NCBI GenBank assembly: GCA_018110905.1
Contig: JAGBAZ010000019.1
Location: 1-64,000 of the forward strand
DNA: 64,000 nucleotides
Reading direction: 5' to 3'
Source: Oscillospiraceae bacterium
GTDB taxonomy: Bacteria > Bacillota > Clostridia > Oscillospirales > Ruminococcaceae
Positions 24,995 through 35,200 of this stretch are shown in pieces (within the stretch, counting starts at the first letter, position 1; each line of letters begins with the position of its first letter). A model generated the notes under the pieces. It saw only the letters and a program-made list of their open reading frames with translations. It searched no databases and was not told the DNA's origin. Position numbers and translations under genes: made by a program.

Positions 24995-26223
24995 TTCTCC
25001 CCTTCTTTTTTATAAACCAAGGAAACATCGCCGCGGTTTTTCCAGATTGTTAGCCAACAGAAAACCATTGTTGAAGCACCGCAAAGGGTTATGCAGATTC
25101 TGTAATCCAAAATTTCCCCAAAAGCGCCTATTATAAGACCCAGCAAAGCGGAAACAGCAAAATAGAGCATATCTTCGAAAGCGTTTAATCTTGCCCTAAG
25201 TTCGTCCGGAATATATGTCTGAACAGCCGCTTCGCGCATTGTTGCGCTGTTTATTCCAAGGAATCCGCAGATTCCTCTGTTGATGAGCATAAGCGGATAT
25301 GGAATCCAAAGCAAAACCATATCCATTGTTTCATAAATCATATAAACCATAAAGGCAAAGGAAAAACGCTTTTCCGATTTTATTTTAACTTTATATGCAA
25401 AAGTTCCGCCTATACTTCTTCCAATAAATTCTGCTGCGGAAAAAAGCGAATACATGGCCGCGGTCATTCCCGCCGCAGTGCTGAAAAACGCAACCAAAAG
25501 TGGATTATATCCGTTTCCAACACCATTGGTGAAAGCCATATAGGAATAGATACTCCGCAGACCTTTTTCTTTTTTAAGATATTCCGCCGCTTCGGCAATA
25601 TCGTTTTTCCACATTGAAAAAGTATAAATTTCGTCCTGAAGGCGGTTTTTCTCGTTTATTTTTATTTTGCTTTCAATAATTGCCGCAAGAACCGAAAGAA
25701 AGCCTTGCAGTATGAGCATCATTCCGACGCCTATCGTTCCATAAAGAAACGCCGCAACGGGCATCATCAGAACCCTAAGCACCGGATATAACATTCCAAG
25801 CACGGAATATCCCTTTTGCTCCAATCCTTCCGGAATAAGGTTCGGATATATGCTGTTATAGGCAAGTTCATCAAATGTCTGAAGACTTGATACAAGAAGC
25901 GAGAAGCCGAGATATCCCACATAGCTGAATTCAAAATTAAGCAGATAAAAACCTGCCGCCGAATAACAGATTCCATTGAGTAAATCTCCGCCCACCAGAA
26001 AAGGTTTTCTCGGAAGTCTGTCCATCCAGGGTGCCGCAAAAAACGGGATAACAAATGCGGGAACAAAAGCCAAAGCCGCAATAAGAGCCGCCGCAAAAGT
26101 GCTCTTCGTTTCCTCAAAAACAAGAAACGAAAGAGCAAAATTTCCTGCAACTCCGCCCATCGCTCCAAAAGTCGTTGCGACGATTATCAAAGTGAAATTT
26201 TTTGTCCAAAGTTTTTTTGCCAT
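24991..26223 (-). CDS. MFS transporter
   Basis: 410 residues with about twelve hydrophobic segments. The N-terminus NFTLIIVATTFGAMGGVAGNFALSF and the loop WMDRLPRKPFLVGGD near residue 65 are typical of the major facilitator superfamily. The group resembles small drug/unknown-solute exporters, and no substrate can be assigned. The ATG at 26223 has GGAGGTGA 6 bases upstream. The HTH/TPR regulator gene upstream on the same strand is separated by a terminator, but proximity suggests a regulatory link. Confidence 0.85.
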   Translation of the reverse strand: MAKKLWTKNFTLIIVATTFGAMGGVAGNFALSFLVFEETKSTFAAALIAALAFVPAFVIPFFAAPWMDRLPRKPFLVGGDLLNGICYSAAGFYLLNFEFSYVGYLGFSLLVSSLQTFDELAYNSIYPNLIPEGLEQKGYSVLGMLYPVLRVLMMPVAAFLYGTIGVGMMLILQGFLSVLAAIIESKIKINEKNRLQDEIYTFSMWKNDIAEAAEYLKKEKGLRSIYSYMAFTNGVGNGYNPLLVAFFSTAAGMTAAMYSLFSAAEFIGRSIGGTFAYKVKIKSEKRFSFAFMVYMIYETMDMVLLWIPYPLMLINRGICGFLGINSATMREAAVQTYIPDELRARLNAFEDMLYFAVSALLGLIIGAFGEILDYRICITLCGASTMVFCWLTIWKNRGDVSLVYKKEGEN

Positions 26224-26272
26224 TTTCTTCACCTCCATGATAAAATCATATCATGAATTTTAAACAAAATAA

Positions 26273-26313
26273 ATCCGGTTGTTTTGGGAAAATCATTCCC
26301 AAAACAACCGGAT
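26273..26313 (-). terminator. Long perfect hairpin after the HTH regulator gene
   Basis: An 18-bp perfect inverted repeat (ATCCGGTTGTTTTGGGAA and its complement) with a 5-base loop, followed on the minus strand by TTTATTTTGTTT. It lies 10 bases beyond the regulator stop and about 50 bases before the MFS start. Confidence 0.75.
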
Positions 26314-26322
26314 AAACGTCTT

Positions 26323-27471
26323 TTATTTAAAACTTTGAGGAAAATCGCAAACAAGGCGGAACGCCTTGCCATATTCTCTGTTGGCTTTATACCATTCAAG
26401 CACCCACGGAAGATGGAATTTCGCGTAGCCTATGGGCATTTCCTTTCTGCATTTTTCAAAATGCCCAAGAAGCAATTTTCCGTAATCCGCATTTGAAAGA
26501 TAATCTTCATTCTCAAGGCGGAATTTTATTATTTCGCAGGCTTCATCCGCAATTTTTTTAAGTTCATCCGTTTCTGCTTTCGCGTCCTTTTCCTTTTCAA
26601 TTGCCAAAAGAGCTTCTTCCCTTCTTCCAAGTTTTTCACAGCAAACTGCAAGCTTATGAAGGCTTGGGGCAGAAGGCTCAGAAAGATTGGAAAAATAATC
26701 ATAAGCGCCGGAAAAATCTCCCGCTTCAATTTTTGTTGCGGCAAAATTATAATCCACCGTTGAAATCAAATCCGGTTCCGAAAGTTCCGCGGCAATTCTT
26801 TTCGCAATTTTACCATGCCGCTTCATGGATTCGATATCGCAGATGTTGCTGTAGCAATTTGTAATATAAAGCTTTGAAAAAAGCATCACCCTTGTTCTTC
26901 CTTCTTCGGAAGCAAGGCTGTAAGCTCTTTGGAGATTTTCAAGCGCCTTTGCGTTATCGCCTTTCACATAGTCAGAAACTCCCGCCCTGAAAAACATATA
27001 TGAGCAGGGAAAAAGCTTTGTTGCTTCTTCGAAATTTCCTCCATAAAGCCTTTGAAGCGAAAGCCCTCGCTGATCCATAAAAATCTCAAATTTTTCATCA
27101 ACCGGCTTTGTTTCCTCTTTGCCGAAAATTTTGAGAAGCATAATGTCAACCCCAAAAGGGCTATTTTCCAGAAAGGAATAGTTTCTTTTAAAAATCGAAA
27201 GGAAATTAAAACATCTGTCCCAATCGGCAGAAAAAACCGCTTCATACCAATCTTCAACAAATTTCTTTCCTTCCAAAAGGAGTTTTTCATCAGTCACCCA
27301 ATCTATTCCAAGCCTTTCAAAAAGCGCGGAAATAATTTCTTCGGAAGCTTCCGCCTTTCCCTGTTCTATTTTTGAGAGATAGGAAACGGCACAAATTCCT
27401 TTACAAAGTCCTTCCTGGCTCCAGTTTTTCAAAAGACGTTCCCTTTTAATCAAAAAACCCGGATAGTTCAT
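26323..27471 (-). CDS. XRE-type HTH regulator with TPR-like C-terminus (RRNPP/Rgg-like)
   Basis: 382 residues. The first 70 are an HTH domain (GFLIKRERLLKNWSQEGLCKG, then SYLSKIEQGKAEAS). The remainder is helical with TPR-like repeats, for example KALENLQRAYSLASEEGRT, GDFSGAYDYFSNL and CCEKLGRREEALLAIEKEK. This is the architecture of peptide-responsive RRNPP regulators, although no signal-peptide gene is recognised beside it. The ATG at 27471 has GGCGGTGG upstream. It may control the adjacent MFS gene. Confidence 0.8.
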   Translation of the reverse strand: MNYPGFLIKRERLLKNWSQEGLCKGICAVSYLSKIEQGKAEASEEIISALFERLGIDWVTDEKLLLEGKKFVEDWYEAVFSADWDRCFNFLSIFKRNYSFLENSPFGVDIMLLKIFGKEETKPVDEKFEIFMDQRGLSLQRLYGGNFEEATKLFPCSYMFFRAGVSDYVKGDNAKALENLQRAYSLASEEGRTRVMLFSKLYITNCYSNICDIESMKRHGKIAKRIAAELSEPDLISTVDYNFAATKIEAGDFSGAYDYFSNLSEPSAPSLHKLAVCCEKLGRREEALLAIEKEKDAKAETDELKKIADEACEIIKFRLENEDYLSNADYGKLLLGHFEKCRKEMPIGYAKFHLPWVLEWYKANREYGKAFRLVCDFPQSFK

Positions 27472-27529
27472 TTTTCCAAACCACCGCCTTTCCCTAAAAA
27501 AGAATATCATCTTTTCCTTTCAAAGTAAA

Positions 27530-27558
27530 GAAAAAAGGCGGCCTTTCAGCCGCCTTTT
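27530..27558 (-). terminator. Terminator of the ECF S-component gene
   Basis: AAAAGGCGGC..GCCGCCTTTT hairpin with a T6 tail on the minus strand, 19 bases after the stop at 27577. Confidence 0.8.
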
Positions 27559-27576
27559 GTTTACGTTTTGTATAAT

Positions 27577-28143
27577 TCATCTTCCTCTATACGCTCTGTC
27601 GAGAGCTTTTTTGCAAACCGGAGCAAGGATTACCGAAACAACAACCGCAAAAACCGCGTTTATTCCGGAAGTTACAAACTTTGTTCCGCAGGCAACCAAA
27701 GCTGCATGAACTTCGCTTCCCTCAAGAAGAAGGGTTATGAAGGATTTTCCGAGATGGAGAACAAGATATGTTCCCGCGCCGCAAATTGCCGCAATAATAT
27801 TCTGCTTCGTTTTTGTTCCGTCGTTTCCGCCGATTTTTGAAACCCAGCCGCAAACGAAGGACATAAGGAAGAAATTGATAAATGTGGAAGGCGCACTTGC
27901 AACAAAAGCAGGGTTAGTAAGATCGAACATTGCGGAACCGATTCCGGAAGCAAGACCGCCTTTTAATTTTCCGAAAAGCAGTGCACCCAAAAGGCAGACC
28001 GCATTTCCTGTTTTAAGCATTGTCGGGCCTGCAAGAGTAGGGATAGGTCCGAATTTAAGGAAATATGATGCAACAAAAACCAAAGCCGCAAGAACGCCGA
28101 TTTCCGCAAGATCTCTTACGGTAAATTTTTTCTGATTTGCCAA
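27577..28143 (-). CDS. ECF transporter S component
   Basis: 188 residues with about six hydrophobic segments. FTVRDLAEIGVLAALVFVASYF opens the membrane part. GPTMLKTGNAVCLLGALLFG and GGLASGIGSAMFDLTNPAF near residues 60-85 match the substrate-binding S subunits of group II ECF vitamin transporters. The ligand is not predictable. The TTG at 28143 is preceded 8 bases upstream by GGAGG, so the long in-frame 5' extension is untranslated. It would use the EcfA1A2T module at 57153-59701. Confidence 0.8.
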   Translation of the reverse strand: MANQKKFTVRDLAEIGVLAALVFVASYFLKFGPIPTLAGPTMLKTGNAVCLLGALLFGKLKGGLASGIGSAMFDLTNPAFVASAPSTFINFFLMSFVCGWVSKIGGNDGTKTKQNIIAAICGAGTYLVLHLGKSFITLLLEGSEVHAALVACGTKFVTSGINAVFAVVVSVILAPVCKKALDRAYRGR

Positions 28144-28620
28144 AGCTGTCGCCTCCGTTTTTCTGAATTCTGTATGAATTATATTCTCTTTTTTCTGTTT
28201 TCTCAAATTTCCGTTTTTCATTTTGATTTTTTTGTTTTTGTATAAAATACACACCGGAAAACGAACTTTCTCCCTTTCGTTTGCTGTTTTGAACAAAGCT
28301 TTTTCAAAGGTTTTTTGAAGTAAAAATCTCCTTTCGGCAAAACACACAAACTCCGCTTTTCAAAAGCTTTTTTCAATGGCAAAAATGCAAAAACTTCAAA
28401 ACAAAAGGTAATTTTGCACAACTGCGGCTTTTTCAAAATGCTGTCATTATTATAAAAATTTAACATTAATTTATCCAAAAAAATCCGCCTTTGAACATTC
28501 TGCCGAAGTCGCTCTTTTTTTCTTGAAAAATATATGATTTTATTATATATTTACTATGAAGTAATTTGGCTTCAGTTTTAACGTTTTTAATTAAATTTTC
28601 CATAGAAAGGATGCTTTTCC
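28144..28620. other. A/T-rich divergent intergenic region
   Basis: 477 bases between the ECF S gene and pgk. I see the pgk promoter at 28523 and an in-frame but unlikely extension of the S gene. Several AAGCTTTTTCAAA-type imperfect repeats occur around 28295-28440. No riboswitch motif that I recognise is present. Confidence 0.5.
28523..28551 (+). promoter_or_regulatory. pgk promoter
   Basis: TTGAAA, 17 bp, TATATT, 69 bases before the pgk start. Confidence 0.6.
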
Positions 28621-29811
28621 ATGAACACCGCAAACAAAATGTCCGTAAAAGACATCGACGTAGCCGGCAAAAAAGTTCTTGTCCGCTGCGACTTCAACGT
28701 TCCGCTTAAAGATGGCGTTATAACCAACGACAAAAGAATCGTTGCAGCACTCCCCACCATCAAATACCTTAAAGAAAACGGCGCAAAAGTAATTCTCTGC
28801 TCCCATCTCGGCCGCCCGAAAGGCGAATGGCTCCCGGAATTTTCTCTTGCTCCCGTTGCAAAAAGACTTTCCGAACTTCTTGAATGCGAAGTAAGAATGA
28901 GCAAAGACGTTATCGGCGAAGACGCAAAAGATATTTCCGCAACCATCAAAGAAGGTGAAGTTGCCCTTCTCGAAAACGTTCGTTATTACAAAGAAGAAAC
29001 CAAAAACGTTCCCGAATTTGCAAAAGAACTTGCTTCCCTTGCTGAAATTTTCGTAAACGATGCTTTCGGCACCGCTCACAGAGCACACGCTTCCACCACC
29101 GGCGTTGCAGATTATATCCCCGCAGTCTGCGGTTTCCTTATCCAGAAAGAAATCGACGTTATGGGCAAAGCTCTTGATAACCCCGTTCGTCCTTTCGTTG
29201 CTGTTCTCGGCGGCGCAAAAGTTTCCGACAAAATCGGCGTAATCACCAACCTTCTTGAAAAAGTTGATACCCTTATCGTCGGCGGCGCAATGGCATATAC
29301 TTTCCTTAAGGCAGAAGGCCACAACGTAGGAATTTCCCTTTGCGAAGAAGACAAACTCGAACTCGCTTCCGAACTTCTTGCAAAAGCAAAGGAAAAAGGC
29401 GTTTCTCTCCTTCTTCCCGTTGACCACATCGCCGCTGATAAATTCGACGAAAACGCAGAACCCGTTGCTGTTGAAGGCAAAGACATTCCCGATGGTCTTA
29501 TGGGTATGGACATTGGTCCCAAATCCGTAGAACTCTTCAAAGAAGCCGTTAAAAACGCAAAAACCGTTATTTGGAACGGACCCATGGGCGTTTTTGAATT
29601 CAAAAACTTCGCCGGCGGTACCTTTGCTGTTGCAGAAGCAATTGCAGAAACCGACTGCATCTCCATCATCGGCGGCGGCGATTCCGTTGCTGCAGTAACC
29701 AAACTCGGCTTTGCTGATAAAATGACCCACATTTCCACCGGCGGCGGCGCTTCTCTTGAATTCCTCGAAGGTCTTGAACTTCCCGGCATTGCCGCTCTCA
29801 ATGAGAAATAA
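28621..29811 (+). CDS. pgk: Phosphoglycerate kinase
   Basis: 396 residues and full length. Transfers phosphate between 1,3-bisphosphoglycerate and [14 protein letters not shown] (residues 19-29), [10 protein letters not shown] near 61, [15 protein letters not shown] near 147, [11 protein letters not shown] near 200 and [11 protein letters not shown] near the end cover both domains. Codon choice is strongly biased to C-ending codons, as for highly expressed genes. First gene of pgk-tpiA-gpmI; gap and eno are not in the window. Confidence 0.98.
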   Translation: MNTANKMSVKDIDVAGKKVLVRCDFNVPLKDGVITNDKRIVAALPTIKYLKENGAKVILCSHLGRPKGEWLPEFSLAPVAKRLSELLECEVRMSKDVIGEDAKDISATIKEGEVALLENVRYYKEETKNVPEFAKELASLAEIFVNDAFGTAHRAHASTTGVADYIPAVCGFLIQKEIDVMGKALDNPVRPFVAVLGGAKVSDKIGVITNLLEKVDTLIVGGAMAYTFLKAEGHNVGISLCEEDKLELASELLAKAKEKGVSLLLPVDHIAADKFDENAEPVAVEGKDIPDGLMGMDIGPKSVELFKEAVKNAKTVIWNGPMGVFEFKNFAGGTFAVAEAIAETDCISIIGGGDSVAAVTKLGFADKMTHISTGGGASLEFLEGLELPGIAALNEK

Positions 29812-29819
29812 TAATCTTT

Positions 29820-29930
29820 GCCTCCCTTGTTAAAGGGAGGGGGACCGTTGCCGTATGGCACGGTGGAGGGATTCCTTTTTTTGAATCCCCTGCCGTTTCG
29901 CGGCCTTCTCCTCTTTGACAAGGGGCGCTT
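29820..29930. repeat. Dispersed intergenic repeat (CCTCCCTTG family), copy 2
   Basis: CCTCCCTT..AAGGGAGG, then a CCGTTGCCGTATGGCACGG palindrome, GGAGGGATT and a T-run, then TTCTCCTCTTTGACAAGGGGCG. It is inserted between pgk and tpiA and might also attenuate read-through. The first half matches the copy at 4038. Confidence 0.7.
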
Positions 29931-29947
29931 TTGAAAGGATGTTACCT

Positions 29948-30715
29948 ATGAATAAATCCAAACGCGCCGCTGTTATTGCCGGCAACTGGAAAATGAACAA
30001 AACCCGCGCGGAAGCAAAAGCTCTTATCGAAGAACTTCTTCCTCTTGTAAAAGATGCAGACTGCTCCGTTGTTGTCTGCACTCCCTTCCTCGATCTTGAA
30101 ACCGCAGTTAACGCAACCTCCGGTTCCAACGTAAAAGTCGGCGCACAGAACTGCCATTGGGCACCTTCCGGCGCTTTCACCGGCGAAATCCCCGCTTCCA
30201 TAATCAAAGAAGTGGGCGCTGAATACGTTATCATCGGCCACAGCGAAAGAAGACAGTATTTCGGCGAAACCGACGAAACCGTTAACGAAAGAACCCGCGC
30301 CGCTCTTGATGAAGGACTTACCGTAATCCTTTGCTGCGGCGAACTTCTTAACGAACGCGAACAGGGAATCATGGAAGAAGTTGTCGGAAAACAGCTTAAG
30401 GTTGCTCTCGGCGGCGTTTCCGAAGACGAACTTAAAAATATCATCATCGCTTACGAACCCGTCTGGGCAATCGGAACCGGCGTTACCGCAACCGCAGACC
30501 AGGCAGAAGAAGCCTGCGCATTCATCCGCAGACTTATCGCAAAACTTTATTCCGAAGAAGCAGCTGAAGCTATCACCATTCAGTACGGCGGCAGCATGAA
30601 CGCAAAGAACGCAGCGGAACTTCTTTCCAAAGAAAACGTTGACGGCGGACTTATCGGCGGTGCATCTCTTAAAGCTCCGGATTTTGCGGCAATCGTTGCG
30701 GCTGCTTCCGTATAA
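29948..30715 (+). CDS. tpiA: Triose-phosphate isomerase
   Basis: 255-residue TIM barrel. AGNWKMNKT opens the protein with the catalytic Lys. IIGHSERRQYFGE holds the catalytic His, AYEPVWAIGTG the catalytic Glu, and QYGGSMNAKNA plus GLIGGASL form the phosphate-binding loops. The ATG at 29948 follows GAAAGGATG. It lies 9 bases before gpmI. Confidence 0.98.
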   Translation: MNKSKRAAVIAGNWKMNKTRAEAKALIEELLPLVKDADCSVVVCTPFLDLETAVNATSGSNVKVGAQNCHWAPSGAFTGEIPASIIKEVGAEYVIIGHSERRQYFGETDETVNERTRAALDEGLTVILCCGELLNEREQGIMEEVVGKQLKVALGGVSEDELKNIIIAYEPVWAIGTGVTATADQAEEACAFIRRLIAKLYSEEAAEAITIQYGGSMNAKNAAELLSKENVDGGLIGGASLKAPDFAAIVAAASV

Positions 30716-30724
30716 GGAGATTTT

Positions 30725-32230
30725 ATGAAACCACTTGTTTTAATGATACTCGACGGTTTCGGCTATAACGAAAGCGATTACGGAAACGCAATCCGCGCCG
30801 CAAAAATGCCGAACCTTGATAAAATTAAAGAAACCTGCCCCAAAACCATAATCGGAGCTTCCGGTCTTGATGTCGGTCTTCCGGACGGACAGATGGGCAA
30901 CTCCGAAGTCGGCCACACCAACATCGGCGCAGGCAGAATCGTTTACCAGCCCCTTATGAGAATCACCAATGCGGTCCGCGACGGCAGTTTTTATAAAAAC
31001 GAAGCCCTTTGCTCCGCAATGGAAAACTGCAAAAATAATGATTCCGCCCTCCATATCCTCGGACTTCTTTCCGACGGCGGTGTTCACAGCCACCTTGAAC
31101 ACATCTTCGGACTTATCGATATGGCTAAAGCAAACGGTCTTTCCAAAGTTTATCTCCATTGCTTCATGGACGGAAGGGACGTTCCTCCCTCCTCCGGAAA
31201 AAGCTATGTTGAAAAACTCGAAGCAAAGCTTTCCGAAACCGGCATCGGTAAAATCGCTTCCGTCGGCGGCCGTTATTACGGCATGGACCACGACAAACGC
31301 TGGGACCGCGTTGAGCGCCATTACAAAGCCCTTGTCCTCGGTGATGCTCCTTTTGAAGAAAACGCTGCAGAAGCCGTTCAGCGCAGTTATGATGAAGGAA
31401 TCACCGACGAATTCATCGTTCCTTTCATCTGTGAGAAAGATGCCGGAATCAAGGACGGCGACTCCGTAATTTTTGCAAACTTCCGCCCGGACAGAGCAAG
31501 AGAAATGACCCGCGCTATCGTTGACGAGGAATTTGCAGGATTCGAAAGAACCGCAAAAAAAGTCTGCTACGTCTGCATGGCACAGTATGACGAAACCCTT
31601 GAAAATGTAAAAGTTGCGTTCCCGCCCCTTGTTCTTGAAGATACCTTCGGTGAGTACATTGCCAAAAAAGGCCTTAAACAGCTCCGCATTGCGGAAACCG
31701 AAAAATACGCTCACGTAACTTTCTTCTTCAACGGCGGCGTTGAAGCTTGCTATGAAAACGAGGACCGCGATCTTATCGCTTCCCCGAACGTTGCAACTTA
31801 TGACCTTCAGCCGGAAATGAGCGCATATCTCGTCACCGAAAAACTCCTTGAGGAACTTGATAAAAACGAGCACGATGTAATCATTCTCAACTATGCAAAC
31901 ACCGATATGGTCGGCCACACCGGCGTTTTCTCCGCCGCTGTTGCCGCCTGTGAAGCAGTTGACGAATGCCTCGGCAAAGTTTGTGAAAAGGTAAAGGAAC
32001 TTGGCGGAACGGTCCTTATAACCGCCGACCACGGCAACGCTGACGTTATGCTTGCAAAAGACGGAACTCCTTTCACCGCCCACAGCACCAATCCCGTTCC
32101 TTTCATCGTTTATAACCATGAATGTGAACTCAGAGAGGGCGGCGTTCTTGCGGATATTGCCCCCACCATGCTCAAACTTCTCGGACTTCCCCAGCCCGAA
32201 AGCATGACCGGAAAAAGCATTATTCTTTAA
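30725..32230 (+). CDS. gpmI: 2,3-bisphosphoglycerate-independent phosphoglycerate mutase
   Basis: 501 residues, an alkaline-phosphatase-fold enzyme using Mn. MILDGFGYNESDYGNAI carries the first metal Asp. DGQMGNSEVGHTNIGAG contains the catalytic Ser near residue 62, and ADHGNADVML plus AHSTNPVPF the C-terminal metal ligands. It completes the pgk-tpiA-gpmI lower-glycolysis operon. Confidence 0.98.
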   Translation: MKPLVLMILDGFGYNESDYGNAIRAAKMPNLDKIKETCPKTIIGASGLDVGLPDGQMGNSEVGHTNIGAGRIVYQPLMRITNAVRDGSFYKNEALCSAMENCKNNDSALHILGLLSDGGVHSHLEHIFGLIDMAKANGLSKVYLHCFMDGRDVPPSSGKSYVEKLEAKLSETGIGKIASVGGRYYGMDHDKRWDRVERHYKALVLGDAPFEENAAEAVQRSYDEGITDEFIVPFICEKDAGIKDGDSVIFANFRPDRAREMTRAIVDEEFAGFERTAKKVCYVCMAQYDETLENVKVAFPPLVLEDTFGEYIAKKGLKQLRIAETEKYAHVTFFFNGGVEACYENEDRDLIASPNVATYDLQPEMSAYLVTEKLLEELDKNEHDVIILNYANTDMVGHTGVFSAAVAACEAVDECLGKVCEKVKELGGTVLITADHGNADVMLAKDGTPFTAHSTNPVPFIVYNHECELREGGVLADIAPTMLKLLGLPQPESMTGKSIIL

Positions 32231-32245
32231 TCAAACCAAATAAAA

Positions 32246-32280
32246 AGCCCCGTGCTCATTTGAGCACGGGGCTTTTGTTT
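32246..32280. terminator. GTGCTCA-family terminator, copy 5 (bidirectional)
   Basis: GCCCCGTGCTCA pairs with TGAGCACGGGGC, with A- and T-runs, between convergent genes ending at 32230 and 32286. Confidence 0.85.
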
Positions 32281-32285
32281 TTTGA

Positions 32286-35200
32286 TCAGGGTTCTTTATA
32301 ACCTATGTAGCAGTTGGAATAATATTTGAGAAGAATTTCGTCCCATTCATAGCCTTTTTTTGCATAAGCAATGGAACCGATGGCGCTCATTCCAACGCCG
32401 TGGCCATAACCGCGCATTGTAAAGACAAACTGGTCCTTTGCAGAATCATATTCCACGTCAAATGCGGTGGAGCGAAGGTTTGAACCGCCAAGAACGGTTT
32501 CGCGAAGCTTTCTTGCGCTGTATTTGGTTCCGCAAATCTTGACCTGGTTTACGTAATCCGTATCGTCCCAATAACTGTAAATTTCTATCCAGTCTTCAGG
32601 ATCTCCCGAAATGGTTATGTTGGTTTTGCTTTCAACCTTGTCTTTAAAGCTGGAAGAAGAAATTTTATAGGTTTTGGAAGTTTTTCCGTCAACCGAAGAG
32701 GAAACAGAAAGAAGGTTTCTGTTCGGATAACCCCAAACCCATTCGGCGTCAGCGGTTTCGCCGCAGCTTTCGGAAAAATATGTTGCAAGAATAAAATCGT
32801 CGCTTCTGTCATCAAGAACCGCATAGCCTATTACTTCCGCAACGCATTTTTCAATCTGGCTGTCAAGCTTTTTGGTGCTTGTTCCCGCGCTGATTTTTCC
32901 GCCGTTGTTCATAAGATAGGTATAGGAAGCAACTGCCTGGGCTTTAACATGTTCGTCCGGCTGACCCTGTCCCGCTTCGTAAGCAACAATCTGGCAAACA
33001 GCATCATAAACGCTCATGCTGCTTCCGTTGATTTTAACTTTATCTTTAAGGGACTGTTCGTAATATTTGCTTTTTTTACCCTTTGCGCTGCTTAAATTCT
33101 CAACTGTTGAAGCGGTTCCGCTTTGCGAATCTTCGGAAGAAGTTTCTGTGCTTTCGCTTTCAGAAGGAAGAGAACTTTCAGGTGCGCTGGAAGGAGGAAC
33201 ACTTTCCGGTGTGCTGGAAGAAGTTTCGCTTTCGGAAGGAAGAGAACTTTCCGATTCGGAAGAGGTTTCCGCCGGATTTACGGTTACTTTAAATACCGCA
33301 AAGAAATCTTCGTAAGAAACTTTTACATTCTGTGTTCCCGCTGTGCTGAGAACAGTAATATTTGTGGTAAATCCGCTGGTGATATTTTCTGTGGAATCAT
33401 CGGATTTTTTGACCCTTACAACAAGGCCGGTTGTATCAAGGGTTTCACCGACGGTGTAAACCGTTTTGTTGGGAAGGCTTACAATTTCAATTCCGGTTAC
33501 GGTAGCATCTTTCTTTTTAACTTCAACGATTGTTTTGGTCGTAAGGTCGTTATAAGTTACGGTGAAAGTTGCATTTCTTGCTTTGCTTGTATCGCCGGAA
33601 ACGGTGAATCCGCTGGTGATATCTTCGGTGCTGTCATCGCTCTTATATACTCTTACAACAAAATCCGAAGCTTTCGGAACATCACCGATATAGTAAAAAT
33701 CGGGTGCACCGATAATTTCAATTTCTTTTGCAACAACATCGGAATTGTCGCCTTCTACAACAACGATATACGCGAAGCTGAATCCGGCATATTCAATTAC
33801 GATTTCGTATTCCCCGGCTTCTTCGAAAGGACCTGCAGGATAAACCGTGAATCCTTCGGAAATTTCTTCATATTCACCTTCGGTTTTATAAACAGCAAGA
33901 AGAGCGCCGGTGGTATCAATGGTTTCGCCCACTTTGTAAAGACGTTTTTCGGGATAGCTGATCATTTCAACTTCCTCAACGCCTTCAATTCCGCCGATCT
34001 CCTCCGCATCACCGAAAGACGCATCGGATTCGGACTGCTGTGCTTCGGAAATTGCCTGGTACCATTTATCGGGCATAAGCGGATTGGAGTTATAGTAAGC
34101 TTTGCTTGTGTCGATTGTGCTGATATCTTCGCCTTCCCTTACCTGTCTTGCAATAATTACAACACGTGCATCGGTGAAGTCATAACTGCAGGTGGAAAGA
34201 GTGAGGAAATGGTCGCTTGTGTTATATTCAACACCGGTTACAATCATTGTTCTCTTTGCTACCTGGTTAAGGAATTCTTTTGTTTCAGCTTCGTCGCCGT
34301 TTATAAAGTTGTTATAATCCCATACAGGACCGTCTTTTTCATAGGCATTGGTAAGAATTACGCCAACAACAAGCCAATCAAAATCGCCGTAAAGGGTATC
34401 AAAATGGATGACCGGATGTTCTTTATAAAAACTGAGCTTTCTGTATTTAAGAAGGTCGCTGAACATCTGTCCGTCGTTGTAAACATTGTGGCCGTAAACA
34501 ATAATGTTTGTGCTCTGTTCTTCCGGTTTTGTTTCGCAGCGGTAATCTATGAACGGCGTGCCGTACATAGAATAGTTTCCGTAAAAGTCCTTGCGGAGAT
34601 AATATTGTCCGCGCTGTCCTTTTTCGTTTGCAACCGGAGTCTGGACAACCGGGAAATCAACATTTGTATCATCAAGTTTGATGTAGCCCGCGGTATCCGA
34701 GTTTTCTTTGAAAAGGCCGTAAAGTTTGGAGTTATAACCCCACTCTCTTACTTCCTCTTCGTCATATTCCTGGTTCTGAACAAGGTTCTGAAGGTTTGCG
34801 GCAAGGTCGCGGTGTTTTACGCTGTCAAAAAGCTTTGTGCTGAGGTATCCCATGGAACCGAGGAAAACAAGAACACAGATAATGAAAATCGATTTTCTGA
34901 TAAGTTCTGTTTTGCTGTCGCCTTTAAGCGGAACAAATCTTGCGTACCATTTCTGTTCGCCCTTGGTTTCGGAAGTTTTGAATTTTGATTTTCCGGAAAC
35001 CGCATTGATAAGAGAAACGGAGTTTTCGTAAAGTTTGGGATATGCGGAAACAACATTTCTTGCAAGATGCACCGCTCTTGAACCGGCGGCGGCAATAAGA
35101 TCCTCCCTGTTTTCCGCAGTAACGTGTTCGGTCCAGACATTATCTCCCATGCAGACAGCAATGTTTGCTCCGTCGTTGTTTTTAAGCGGATCGGTGGTAA

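Noticed and set aside
28144..28347. 68-residue N-terminal extension of the ECF S component
   Set aside because: A GGAGG site 8 bases before the TTG at 28143 fits the S-component length; the extension is Lys/Phe-rich and unlike the family.
33123..34988. 621-residue plus-strand frame opposite the sortase/Ig region
   Set aside because: Antisense of a frame in which sortase and Ig motifs are clear; no start signals.
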